From contig DATGWL010000101.1 in the NCBI GenBank assembly GCA_035299505.1, positions 1-64,000 of the forward strand: a stretch of 64,000 bases of DNA, given 5' to 3'. The stretch comes from M3007 sp035299505. GTDB taxonomy: Bacteria; Bacteroidota; Bacteroidia; Chitinophagales; Saprospiraceae. Below, in pieces: positions 35,903 to 44,367 of this stretch. How positions within the stretch are numbered: position 1 is the stretch's first letter; each line of letters starts with the position of its first letter. Made by a program: the position numbers and the translations under genes. The notes under the pieces are model-generated. The model searched no databases, was not told where the DNA came from, and worked only from the letters and a program-made list of their open reading frames with translations.

Positions 35903-36850
35903 ATGAGAACAATCCTTTTTTTCTTGCTCCATTTTTGTGTGGTTCATTACGTTACCGCACAAAGTACTGTAATGGTGTTGCATGTAGCCGGTCAGGTGCA
36001 GTACCTGCCTCATTATGGCGCCAAACCTGTAAACCTTGCACCCGGGGATGAACTCGACATTAAAGGCAAGATAAGGTGTAAAGGAAACGGCTCGGCCAGA
36101 TTGGTGTATGAAGGGACGCCAATCACTGTTACCGGTACCAAAATGCGGGATGTGGAGGAAATTGTCAAAACTGCCGCTAAATCCAGTGAAATGTCGTTCA
36201 CGGGGCGCTTTTTTAACTTCCTCAATGAAAGCCTGAAAGAAGGTGTTACCGACGAAAAGTTGAAAAAACACCATCGCCGCTACATGAACAAAACCAGTGG
36301 CGGTATCAAAGGCTTTGCAACTCCGGAAGCCACCATAAAAGCATTGCTGACCACCACCGGCAAACTACCTCAGGCGAACGTGATTTTTAAGTGGCGTAAA
36401 GTGCCTGGATCCGGGCCATACCTTTTCGTTGTACAGGATGCCCGGCAAAAAACGGTTGCCCAATTACTGCTGAGAGATACCCTGGTGGTATTGGATCTAG
36501 ACCACCTTGCCCTCAATCTGGATGAGGAATATACCTGGTCTGTAACCAGAGGCGAGAAAGATCGCTCAGCCCAGATTCCTTTTGAAATTTGCCCCGCCAC
36601 AAGTCTGGATCAACAAACAGACCTTTCGCACGAAAAAACCTATCAGAGCGCATCAGAAACAGAAAAACAACTGATGCTGGCCTACCGGCTGGAAGAAGAA
36701 AGGTTCTTTTATGCGGCACAAAAGACCTACCAGGATTTACTTCAGCATCACCCCGACAATGCAGTATTCCGGCGCATGTATGCCACCTTCCTGGCTCGAC
36801 TGGATATGTTACCTGAAGCAGAAACCTTAATCTCCGGCAAGCAAAAATAG
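35903..36850 (+). CDS. Exported FecR-like protein with Ig-like and helical C-terminal parts (1)
   Basis: A 315-residue protein with a signal peptide ending at VTAQ. Residues 20-75 resemble a FecR-like beta domain: 'VMVLHVAGQVQYLPHYGAK', 'LAPGDELDIKGKIRCKGNGS', then ARLVYEG. A second beta domain follows (NVIFKWRKVPGSGPYLFVVQ ... LNLDEEYTWSVT), and a helical C-terminus with a TPR-like unit (ERFFYAAQKTYQDLLQHHPD). The order matches the protein at 38499 in the same operon. FecR domains usually relay surface signals to a sigma factor, but no sigma factor is near, so only the fold resemblance is claimed. It stands between the CHASE2 sensor and the HExxH protein, three bases from the latter's start. 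Confidence 0.7.
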   Translation: MRTILFFLLHFCVVHYVTAQSTVMVLHVAGQVQYLPHYGAKPVNLAPGDELDIKGKIRCKGNGSARLVYEGTPITVTGTKMRDVEEIVKTAAKSSEMSFTGRFFNFLNESLKEGVTDEKLKKHHRRYMNKTSGGIKGFATPEATIKALLTTTGKLPQANVIFKWRKVPGSGPYLFVVQDARQKTVAQLLLRDTLVVLDLDHLALNLDEEYTWSVTRGEKDRSAQIPFEICPATSLDQQTDLSHEKTYQSASETEKQLMLAYRLEEERFFYAAQKTYQDLLQHHPDNAVFRRMYATFLARLDMLPEAETLISGKQK

Positions 36851-36852
36851 AA

Positions 36853-38469
36853 ATGAAAAACCTGATAGCTATTGGTTTATGGTGTTGCTTTTTGCTGACC
36901 CAAGCCGGCGCGCAGGAGTTTGCCTTTGCGCCAGACGGTCAGAGTGATTTCTCTCTGGAGCGAGTAGAAGGCTATAAACTGGCTGTGGCGCAAAAGGTAT
37001 TTGATGATATTCACCGGGCCAGAGGAGATTACCGACTGCAAAAACCATCACTGGTACTGAACAAAAAAGAAGGCGATGTAGCCTCTTTTATACCAGACAA
37101 GCTTCAGATTATTCTGGATGAAAAGGCATACGATGTTTGTGTGTCTTTCGGTAAAGACTCACTAAATGCCCTGGCTGCCCTGCTGGCGCATGAGTTGATA
37201 CACTATTACGAAAACCACGACTGGAACAGGCATTTCGTACGGGTAAATGAAAACCTGGAAACAGCGCACCGCATTGAATCTTTGGAAGAGGGACTCAAAC
37301 AGGAGGCTCAGGCGGATTATCTGGGTGGTTTTATGGCTTTTTCTGTAGGGTACAATACCTATGGCATCATGCCCAGGTTGTTGGTGAAAATATACGAAGC
37401 CTATGATCGTCCCAACAAATTGCCGGGTTATCCGAGTCTGGAAGAGCGGCTGAAAATGGTGGAAGGAGCCATGGCACAGTTACAATCGCTTCAGATTGTA
37501 TTTGAAACGGCCAACTTACTGACCATTCTGGAGCAATATGCCGATGCTGCGGCTTATTACAAGAATATTCTGCAAACATTTCAAGGTCGGGAGATTTACA
37601 ACAATGCGGGAGTCAATGCGGCGCTGGCTGCTTTGGCCATTACAGATGCTGCTGAAATGCCCTTTGTTTACCCGCTTGAGCTTGACCCAACCTCCCGATT
37701 GTTTGGCTTGAAGGGCAACGACAAAGAAAAGGAACAACGAAGGGCTGCATTGCTCACACTTGCCCTGGATTGCTTTGAAAAAGCGCGTGTTTTAGATGAA
37801 AATTATGCACCTTCGTACCTAAATAAGGCTTGTGTGCTGGTCATGCAGCGCGAATTTGAGGATGCTGATTATCTGATCAAAAAAGGACGCAAAAAAACGC
37901 AGGATGCCACTGCTATAGCTGATTTTACAGTGCTGGAGGGCATCATGGCGGCCATGGAAAAGGACTCCCTTAAAGCGGCAGACTTGTTTAAAAAAGCTGC
38001 CGGTCAGGGAAGTATCTGGGCAAGGATAAACGCCGGCGTATTGCAGCATAGCCCTGAAGCCGGCGCCGGAGGCTCTATCCCGGGAAAAGGCGTAGAGGAA
38101 ATTGAACAGTTCCCACTGGCCGATTTTCTGGCTTCACCCAATCCTGACCGCGAAGTAAAAGTGGAAGAGAAAGTATATTGTGGCGTTCGACAGTTCAAAA
38201 ATTCCCGGATTTTCATTCATTATGCAAACTCCGGAAAAAAATATGTCCTGGTTCAGGAAACCCAAGCCGGGTATCCAGGGCGCACGCTTCGTAACATTGG
38301 TTTAGGGGACGACCTCGACAAGGTAAAGGCCGCGTATGGTCAGGCCTCGCGCAAGCTGGCGCTGTCAAACGGCATTGTCTGGGTTTACCCTGAGTTTAAT
38401 CTTTTCTTCCGGATGTCAAACCAATCCAAAGTAGTAAGCTGGGGAGTATTCCGGAAAAGTGCCACCTAA
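36853..38469 (+). CDS. Exported M48-like metallopeptidase with TPR and C-terminal BamE-like domain, copy B
   Basis: A 538-residue paralogue of the protein at 31177. The signal peptide ends at AGAQ. The zinc motif is HELIHYYENH (His113, Glu114, His117) with a third-ligand motif EAQADYLGGF (Glu151). The region after it is homologous throughout: LPGYPSLEERLKMVEGAMAQ compares with LPGYVSLSEREKL in copy A, and NYAPSYLNKACVLVMQREFE with KYAPAYVNKACALALLGD. The C-terminal domain (RTLRNIGLGDDLDKVKAAYG) matches copy A and resembles BamE/SmpA. The two copies flank the CHASE2 and FecR-like genes, as if a module had been duplicated. The catalytic residues are intact, so activity is likely; the substrate is unknown. 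Confidence 0.85.
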   Translation: MKNLIAIGLWCCFLLTQAGAQEFAFAPDGQSDFSLERVEGYKLAVAQKVFDDIHRARGDYRLQKPSLVLNKKEGDVASFIPDKLQIILDEKAYDVCVSFGKDSLNALAALLAHELIHYYENHDWNRHFVRVNENLETAHRIESLEEGLKQEAQADYLGGFMAFSVGYNTYGIMPRLLVKIYEAYDRPNKLPGYPSLEERLKMVEGAMAQLQSLQIVFETANLLTILEQYADAAAYYKNILQTFQGREIYNNAGVNAALAALAITDAAEMPFVYPLELDPTSRLFGLKGNDKEKEQRRAALLTLALDCFEKARVLDENYAPSYLNKACVLVMQREFEDADYLIKKGRKKTQDATAIADFTVLEGIMAAMEKDSLKAADLFKKAAGQGSIWARINAGVLQHSPEAGAGGSIPGKGVEEIEQFPLADFLASPNPDREVKVEEKVYCGVRQFKNSRIFIHYANSGKKYVLVQETQAGYPGRTLRNIGLGDDLDKVKAAYGQASRKLALSNGIVWVYPEFNLFFRMSNQSKVVSWGVFRKSAT

Positions 38470-38498
38470 ATTATTCACCTTGAAGCATTTAAAATCCA

Positions 38499-39533
38499 AT
38501 GGTTATGAGAAAAACAATCTTTCTGAGCGCCGCAATCATGCTGGCAGGTTTGGTATCCGCACAGGATAATAGGCCGGTAGTCATTCTGCAAACCACCGGA
38601 AAAGTTGGGTTAATTTCTAAAGGAAAAACAAAGGCCAGTCCGGTAGTTTCCGGTGCAGTGGCCAACCCTTCCGGCGCCTTGAAGCTGGGTAAGGGCGCCT
38701 CAGCCCTGGTTTATTGCGGAGGGCAGTATAAAACCATCAAAGACACGGAGAAGGCTGAACTGTCCAGTATTTGCAGCAATGCACCGGCAACCCAAAGGAT
38801 GGATATTGACCATGACCTGGGTGAGATGATAATGGCAGCTGTGGATATGGTGGCCGTTGCGAAGGCGAGAGGAGATGGCTGGGTGAGAGGTGTAACTGAT
38901 CCTAAAAAAGGTGGTGATGGTTGGGGAACAGGTGTAACGGATCCTAAGAAAGGTAGCGATGGTTGGGGAACAGGTGTAACGGATCCCAAAAAAGGTAGCG
39001 ATGGTTGGGGTGGTAAAGGTTCTTCCATCCGATTGGTTATGCCTTTTGGCTTGGTACAAAAAGGCCGGGTATGTTTTAGCTGGTCAAAACCAGAAACTAA
39101 AGATCCTTACCGACTCGAAATATTAGATGAAAAGGGAACTTTAGTTCACGCTCAATCTACCCTGGATACTTTTTTATGTATAGATCTTGCTGGAATCAAT
39201 TTAATGCCCGACAGACCTTATTCCTGGCATGTAAAAGTTATTGGGGCTAAAAATCTTCTATCAAATGACCTAATTTTTGGTGTAGGTCAAGAAAAGGATC
39301 GTGAAGAGGTCTTGAAATATGCATCCTACTCTAACAATGCCGGCAATCCTGAATTGTTGGCGCTTTCCAAAGCAATAGCGCTGGAAAAGGAGGATTGGTT
39401 TTATGACGCTCAGTTGATTTATTCGGATTTACAAAAGACCAATCCGTCCAATCTGGTGAAAATCATGCACGCTGCTTTTTGGAAACGGTATGGTTACGGT
39501 TTGCTAAGCGAAAAAGTGGCCCGTGGAAACTGA
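38499..39533 (+). CDS. Exported FecR-like protein with 14-residue tandem repeats (2)
   Basis: A 344-residue protein with a signal peptide ending at VSAQ (the start may be the ATG at 38505, two codons later). The N-terminal beta domain (VVILQTTGKVGLISKGKTKA, then LKLGKGASALVYCGG) is FecR-like, as in the protein at 35903. Residues 125-171 are three 14-residue repeats plus a partial one (GDGWGTGVTDPKKG). An Ig-like domain (RVCFSWSKPETKDPYRLEIL, PDRPYSWHVKV) and a C-terminal helical part (DWFYDAQLIYSDLQKTNPSN) follow, matching the paralogue in order. The repeat region is rich in Gly, Asp and Lys and probably flexible. It is the last gene of the CHASE2 operon. Confidence 0.7.
   Translation: MVMRKTIFLSAAIMLAGLVSAQDNRPVVILQTTGKVGLISKGKTKASPVVSGAVANPSGALKLGKGASALVYCGGQYKTIKDTEKAELSSICSNAPATQRMDIDHDLGEMIMAAVDMVAVAKARGDGWVRGVTDPKKGGDGWGTGVTDPKKGSDGWGTGVTDPKKGSDGWGGKGSSIRLVMPFGLVQKGRVCFSWSKPETKDPYRLEILDEKGTLVHAQSTLDTFLCIDLAGINLMPDRPYSWHVKVIGAKNLLSNDLIFGVGQEKDREEVLKYASYSNNAGNPELLALSKAIALEKEDWFYDAQLIYSDLQKTNPSNLVKIMHAAFWKRYGYGLLSEKVARGN
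38871..39011 (+). repeat. In-frame 42-base tandem repeat (three copies plus part of a fourth)
   Basis: Units start at 38871, 38913 and 38955, with a partial unit at 38997. Each encodes (G/S)DGW(GT/VR)GVTDPKKG. The later copies are nearly identical in DNA, so copy number may vary between strains. The unit is exactly 14 codons, so gain or loss keeps the frame. Confidence 0.92.
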
Positions 39534-39690
39534 AGTTGCCAGACATGATTTGTACTCCATGCCTATTAATTTTTATAGTTGTAAAGATCAACTAGGGCAA
39601 GGTGCAATTTTGTGGAAGGCTTGGGATACTCTATCCTGCACCTAAACAATTTCGTTTAAATCAAAGTAACATAATGAATATCCAAGCTCC

Positions 39691-41904
39691 TTATCCTTTG
39701 AAGTGCTTTTTAAGCAACGCTTTAAAATTAGGAGTATCTCGAATTTTCGCTAAAAGTGGCTCTGTTTGTAATAGATCCAAGTCATTAAAACCTTTTAGAA
39801 AGGAAATTTCAAGATTCTTAATAGCTTTGGACGGATCTTCGTGCTGGGCCAGGGCAAGTTGAAAGTATCCCAACGGATTATTTGGGTCTGCTTGCACATA
39901 CCGTGTAAACCATTGCTCAGCAAGAGGATAGTTTTTGAAATGTAAAAACATTTCTCCGTAACTTTGAAAAACCGGTATATTGTTGGGATCCAATTCTAGC
40001 GCTTTTTTTAACATAGGCTCTATCTCCGTCTGAGGCTTATTCAACTTCTGCCTTACGACTGCCAAATTATTGTATGTATCAGAATCATTTGGCTCAATTG
40101 AAAGATAGTGCATCCACATGCTTTCGGCTAATATCAAGTTTTCGGTGTAAAAATAGGCGAGGCCTAAATTATGATAACAAAAGGTATAATTAATATTCAG
40201 CTTAATAGCTTGTTTGAAATATTTAATGGCTTCACTAAAGTCTGATTGTTTAAAGTAGGCATTCCCTAAGTTGTAATAAGTTATCGCTATCGTACTGTCA
40301 AGTTTGATTCCTTGAAATCCACATCGTAAAGCGGAGTCACTATCACCTACTTCCTTGTAACTATCACACAAATTTGCCCATGGCAATACCCATCTGGGTG
40401 AAAAAGACACCGCTTTGTTGAAATACCGGATAGAACCCTGATAATCTTCAAATCTCCTGGCCAGCAAGCCCAGCTCATTGTATGCATAAGCGGCGGTGGA
40501 GTCCAGCGTAAGCGTTTTCTGCTGATAACGCTGTGCGATATGGAATAAGGAGTCCTTTTCCGGCTTATTTTTAGTCTTTTCGCCCTGTAGACGCAAGATC
40601 AGGCCGGTGAAGTAAAATTCCCGGGCTTTGATTGGGGTGTAGGAGAAATGCCCCTCTCCCAGTAATTCTGCGGCCTTATTCAGATACATAGGATATGCCT
40701 GGTATTTTTCGGCATCTTGTCCCCAGCGTTTGCGCATTTCCCGTGGATCGGCTGACAGATAGTCGTTGATGGCTTTTTGAGCATCGTCCTGCAGCGCAGC
40801 GGCCAGATCATTGCGCATCAGGTTCTGGAAGGGACGCATGGAGGGGTGATCCTTAATCTGCTGGTAAATGGCATAAGCAGACCCTTCTACCGGCTGCAAC
40901 AGGTTTCCACGTGCCAGGGCTTTTTCAAAATCACGGTACAATTTTAACACCAGCGAATCTGAAATAAGGGGCTGTGGCGTTTTGGTTTGAGGTTCTGATG
41001 CCGCCTGGGTTTGTTTGGGCTGTTTGAGTGCTGCGGCTGTGGCAGCATCCACTTTGGCAACCACAAAACGTGCATCGCCTTCTGCCTGTGGTGTTTGTGC
41101 CTGGATGGTGCGCGTGGCAGTTTCTACACTGTCCTGCAAAAAACGTTCAATTTCCCGCAAGGTAATTTCCCTGTTTTCATCCGCATCGGCCAGTCCACCC
41201 AAACCGCGCAACAGATAATAGGAAAAAACGCTGTGCCCACCACCCCAGGTTTCGTTTTCCAGAGAAAGCTCGTTGGGGCCGCAGGACATGATCTTGACTT
41301 CGTTGGCAAATTGCTTGGACAGGGCAAGGGCAGTAGCTTTGGAACCACCCACTTCAGTGCCGGCCAGGTGTCCGGAACGACAAGCATCTGCCACAAGCAT
41401 TACCTGCACTTGTTTGCCTACAGAAAGCGCAGTGATCACGGTTTGCAGCATGAAGATAGGTATCGCTCCGCCCGACATGTAGGTGGTTTTACCGGCATCA
41501 TAAGCCAGCAGGTAACCCAGGTCGGCAACGGCTGTTTCTACGTCCCCGTGTCCGCTGAAAAAAATGATAGCCCGATCATTTGGCTGACTTTCCGCTATAA
41601 GCCACGAGAGTGCCGAGCCGATTTGTGCCTGCGTGGCTTTTTCCTCGGTTAGCAGGCGAATATGCTCCTCAGGCACGCTTCCACCTGCCGGCGAGCGAAG
41701 GAACTGGGCAAACGCCTCTGCATCGCGATGGGCAAAACGCAATTTCGATACCTGACTGTAATTGGAAATGCCAATGATCACAGCCCTGGTGGTGGATTTA
41801 GGCTGAATAGGCTGGATTTGGGCCAATAACTGAATTGGGGCCAGCAACACCAGCCAGCAAAATATACAAATCCGTCCGGGCTTAGATTGTTTCAAATTGG
41901 GCAT
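39691..41904 (-). CDS. Exported caspase-TPR protein
   Basis: A 737-residue protein with a signal peptide ending near LLAQ. The caspase domain comes first (residues 38-290): 'TRAVIIGISNYSQVSKLRFA', catalytic His119 in FFSGHGD, and Cys175 in VADACRSGH. It is followed by a linker, a helical region, and at least five TPR units (for example AITYYNLGNAYFKQSDFSEA and TFCYHNLGLAYFYTENLILA) up to the C-terminus. This is a different caspase type from the WD40 copies: the domain order is reversed and the His-Cys spacing is 56. The TPR half is clearly more AT-rich than the caspase half. It follows a DUF1573 lipoprotein gene by 39 bases and converges on the FecR-like gene. Substrate and partners are unknown. 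Confidence 0.9.
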   Translation of the reverse strand: MPNLKQSKPGRICIFCWLVLLAPIQLLAQIQPIQPKSTTRAVIIGISNYSQVSKLRFAHRDAEAFAQFLRSPAGGSVPEEHIRLLTEEKATQAQIGSALSWLIAESQPNDRAIIFFSGHGDVETAVADLGYLLAYDAGKTTYMSGGAIPIFMLQTVITALSVGKQVQVMLVADACRSGHLAGTEVGGSKATALALSKQFANEVKIMSCGPNELSLENETWGGGHSVFSYYLLRGLGGLADADENREITLREIERFLQDSVETATRTIQAQTPQAEGDARFVVAKVDAATAAALKQPKQTQAASEPQTKTPQPLISDSLVLKLYRDFEKALARGNLLQPVEGSAYAIYQQIKDHPSMRPFQNLMRNDLAAALQDDAQKAINDYLSADPREMRKRWGQDAEKYQAYPMYLNKAAELLGEGHFSYTPIKAREFYFTGLILRLQGEKTKNKPEKDSLFHIAQRYQQKTLTLDSTAAYAYNELGLLARRFEDYQGSIRYFNKAVSFSPRWVLPWANLCDSYKEVGDSDSALRCGFQGIKLDSTIAITYYNLGNAYFKQSDFSEAIKYFKQAIKLNINYTFCYHNLGLAYFYTENLILAESMWMHYLSIEPNDSDTYNNLAVVRQKLNKPQTEIEPMLKKALELDPNNIPVFQSYGEMFLHFKNYPLAEQWFTRYVQADPNNPLGYFQLALAQHEDPSKAIKNLEISFLKGFNDLDLLQTEPLLAKIRDTPNFKALLKKHFKG

Positions 41905-41943
41905 GGTTTGCGTTTTTATAGCCCAAATGTCGCCATTTGCTGA

Positions 41944-42384
41944 CTATTTTTCCAGGTCAAATTTGTATTCCACAGATTCGATCCTGGGGTTGCCATTGGC
42001 ATCGGTTTCCCGGAATACAATGGTGATACCGATGGTTTCAGCGGCCTCCTTTTCCGTGCTGTCGAAAGTAACGTCAAAGCGTCCCTTGGCGCCGGGCGCA
42101 ATTACCCCTCGCGGAAAATCCACCCTGGTGCATTCACAGGCATCAACGATGTCGATTTTAATTTCCTGACCGCTGGTATTGGTCAACTCAAAGAAGAGGT
42201 TGCGTTTTTCTCCTTTTTTGACTTTCCCCAGGTCCACCATTTTTTTATCCCAGGTAACAAATGGCGCCGGAGCAGCTGGCGCCGGAGTAGCTGCCGGTTG
42301 ACCAGATGACACAGATTGAGCGCGTTGCGGAGTATTGCAGGCAAGCAATACAAAGACTGTCAGAATGAAAATCGGGTATTTCAT
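41944..42384 (-). CDS. DUF1573 lipoprotein
   Basis: A 146-residue exported lipoprotein (lipobox VLLAC, Cys16) with a Pro/Ala linker and a DUF1573 Ig-like domain: 'VDLGKVKKGEKRNLFFELTN', DACECTRVDFPRGVI, 'APGAKGRFDVTFDST'. DUF1573 proteins are abundant in Bacteroidota envelopes and their role is not settled. The gene lies between a small lipoprotein and the caspase-TPR gene, with 38- and 39-base gaps, so the three probably form one operon. Confidence 0.9.
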   Translation of the reverse strand: MKYPIFILTVFVLLACNTPQRAQSVSSGQPAATPAPAAPAPFVTWDKKMVDLGKVKKGEKRNLFFELTNTSGQEIKIDIVDACECTRVDFPRGVIAPGAKGRFDVTFDSTEKEAAETIGITIVFRETDANGNPRIESVEYKFDLEK

Positions 42385-42422
42385 GGATGGAATAATTAGT
42401 CATTTAAGGTCATTTACCCCCT

Positions 42423-42824
42423 CTATTTCCCCAGCAGTTTTTTCCCTGCCTCGATGGCGGCTTTGATGTCGTTGTGGTTTTTTTGAATGGCTTCTTTTTG
42501 TTTGGCCAGATAATCCAGTGATTCTTTGGCTGGAGCATTGGCTTCAGGGGCCTTGAATTCTTTCATCCAGCTCATCATGTCGTTTTCTGCCTGGCCTATT
42601 TGGGTGAGTGTTTGGGTATAAACTTGGCTTTGTTCCGGTGTCATACTGGCTGAAATCATGAACTCCTTGATTTCACGCGCCAGACGGTTCATTTCAGCCA
42701 TGTCTTTCATGGCTTCGTCGTGGATGGTTTCTGTTTCTTTTAGCAGGGCATCTACCGCCTTTTGGTCGTTATTGCAAGCGCTGAAAAACGCCAGAGCAAG
42801 CATCAGAATGGTTAGTTTTTTCAT
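42423..42824 (-). CDS. Small helical lipoprotein, unknown function
   Basis: A 133-residue protein with a lipoprotein signal peptide (MKKLTILMLALAFFSAC, Cys17) and a mature part that is almost entirely charged helix (AVDALLKETETIHDEAMKDM, AKQKEAIQKNHNDIKAAIEA), likely a coiled coil or helical hairpin. The ATG at 42822-42824 begins the signal peptide; the frame to 42911 overlaps the -7 element. I do not recognise a named family, though similar short helical lipoproteins are common in Bacteroidota. It leads the operon that includes DUF1573 and the caspase-TPR gene. Confidence 0.72.
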   Translation of the reverse strand: MKKLTILMLALAFFSACNNDQKAVDALLKETETIHDEAMKDMAEMNRLAREIKEFMISASMTPEQSQVYTQTLTQIGQAENDMMSWMKEFKAPEANAPAKESLDYLAKQKEAIQKNHNDIKAAIEAGKKLLGK

Positions 42825-42854
42825 GTTTGAAAACTTTGTAGAGAAAAAGAGTAG

Positions 42855-42862
42855 CAAAGGTA
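42855..42862 (-). promoter_or_regulatory. -7 element for the lipoprotein/caspase-TPR operon (TACCTTTG)
   Basis: On the minus strand the site is TACCTTTG, matching TAnnTTTG, 31 bases before the ATG at 42824. No well-placed TTG is seen. Confidence 0.5.
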
Positions 42863-42932
42863 GCCCTACGCTGCTTTTGTAGGCAGGAAAACGCGACTTT
42901 TGCAGCGTCAATGATTTTCAAACAGCAGCATA

Positions 42933-44267
42933 ATGTCTTTACTTGCCATTTCTCCTATTGACGGTCGGTATGCCGATAAAACCCGTGAACTCAATGCATT
43001 TTTTAGTGAGTATGCACTCATTAGATACCGGGTATTCGTTGAAATTCAATACTTTATAGCGCTTTGTCAATACGGCTTGCCCCAACTTGCCTCTTTTGAA
43101 GAAGACAAGATTGACGAACTCAACGCCATTTTTGAACGCTTTAATACCACGGATGCCGAACAGATTAAGCTCATTGAAAAGACCACCAACCACGATGTTA
43201 AAGCAGTAGAGTATTTCCTGAAAGAACGCTTTGACAAGCACGGACTGGGTGACTTGCGTGAGTTTGTGCATTTTGGATTAACCTCCCAGGATGTAAACAA
43301 TACGGCCACTCCCTTGATTTTCAAAACAGCTCTGGACGAAGTGTACTACCCACTGTTGCAGGCTGTGCGGGACCAACTGGAGCAGATGGCGCAGGAGTGG
43401 GGTCGCGTGCCCATGCTGGCGCGTACGCACGGACAACCAGCTTCTCCAACCCTGTTAGGCAAAGAATTTCAAGTGTTTGTACAACGCATCGATGTGCAGC
43501 TGGCTCAGTTGAAGGCCATCCCGCACCGGGCTAAATTTGGCGGCGCAACCGGCAATTTCAATGCCCACTATGCTGCATATCCGGATTACGACTGGCAGCG
43601 TTTTGGCGATGAATTTGTTCAGGAATTCCTTGGGCTGGAAAGATCAAGTCCTACTACACAGATTGAGCATTACGACTGTTTTGCCGCGCAATGCCAGGCC
43701 ATTGGACGTATCAATACTATACTGATTGACTTCTGTCGGGATGTTTGGACCTATGTGTCTATGGAATATTTCCGGCAAAAGACGGTTGCCGGAGAGGTGG
43801 GGTCTTCGGCTATGCCTCACAAGGTAAATCCTATTGATTTTGAAAATGCAGAAGGAAACCTTGGGCTTGCGAATGCGCTGTGGCAGCATTTGGCTGAAAA
43901 ACTGCCCATAAGCAGATTGCAGCGCGATTTAACAGATTCTACCGTGTTGCGCAATATCGGAGTGCCCATGGGGCATACAGTGGTAGCCCTGAAGTCCATC
44001 CAAAAAGGTCTGAGCAAACTGATGCTCAACGAAGGGCAGTTATTTGACGATCTGGAGGATAACTGGATGGTCATAGCCGAAGGTATTCAGGTGATACTTC
44101 GCAGAGAAGGGTATCCGCAGCCTTATGAGGCCTTGAAGGCACTTACCCGGGGCAGAAGCCTGGTAACCCGCGAGCATTTACACGAGTTTATCGACGGGCT
44201 GGAAATCAGTGAGGAGGTTCGGGAAGAGTTGAAGCGACTCACACCACATAATTATGTGGGAGGATAA
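42933..44267 (+). CDS. purB: Adenylosuccinate lyase
   Basis: A 444-residue cytosolic enzyme that cleaves SAICAR and adenylosuccinate, releasing fumarate, in purine synthesis. It shows the family start 'LLAISPIDGRYADKTREL', the region 'VHFGLTSQDVNNTATPL', the catalytic 'ARTHGQPASPT', and the signature GSSAMPHKVNPIDFENAEGN. Length and motifs are normal. It is monocistronic, with a strong terminator downstream and a divergent lipoprotein operon upstream. Confidence 0.97.
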   Translation: MSLLAISPIDGRYADKTRELNAFFSEYALIRYRVFVEIQYFIALCQYGLPQLASFEEDKIDELNAIFERFNTTDAEQIKLIEKTTNHDVKAVEYFLKERFDKHGLGDLREFVHFGLTSQDVNNTATPLIFKTALDEVYYPLLQAVRDQLEQMAQEWGRVPMLARTHGQPASPTLLGKEFQVFVQRIDVQLAQLKAIPHRAKFGGATGNFNAHYAAYPDYDWQRFGDEFVQEFLGLERSSPTTQIEHYDCFAAQCQAIGRINTILIDFCRDVWTYVSMEYFRQKTVAGEVGSSAMPHKVNPIDFENAEGNLGLANALWQHLAEKLPISRLQRDLTDSTVLRNIGVPMGHTVVALKSIQKGLSKLMLNEGQLFDDLEDNWMVIAEGIQVILRREGYPQPYEALKALTRGRSLVTREHLHEFIDGLEISEEVREELKRLTPHNYVGG

Positions 44268-44312
44268 CATACTTTATGCTTCCAGACTACTTTTGAAGGA
44301 TGCCTAAAAAGA

Positions 44313-44350
44313 AACGGGAGGATGCTGTCATGAACATCCTCCCGTTTTTG
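44313..44350. terminator. Bidirectional terminator between purB and the metalloprotease gene
   Basis: A perfect 12-base stem (44313-44324 with 44335-44346, AACGGGAGGATG and its complement) has T-rich sequence on the right and an A-run on the left, so it serves both convergent genes. Confidence 0.88.
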
Positions 44351-44367
44351 TAGGTAAATAACCGTAA

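Noticed and set aside
38871..39011. Short regular repeats that could suggest a CRISPR array.
   Set aside because: The 42-base units are contiguous with no unique spacers and are in frame within a coding gene.
39534..39690. A small hairpin (AGTTG/CAACT) as a terminator between convergent genes.
   Set aside because: The stem is only five bases with no following T-run; no convincing terminator or gene is seen in this spacer.
14710..42824. Assignment of the caspases as a cytosolic anti-phage system (gasdermin, CBASS or CRISPR-linked).
   Set aside because: All five have export signals, and no gasdermin, nucleotide-signalling, reverse transcriptase or cas gene is nearby.
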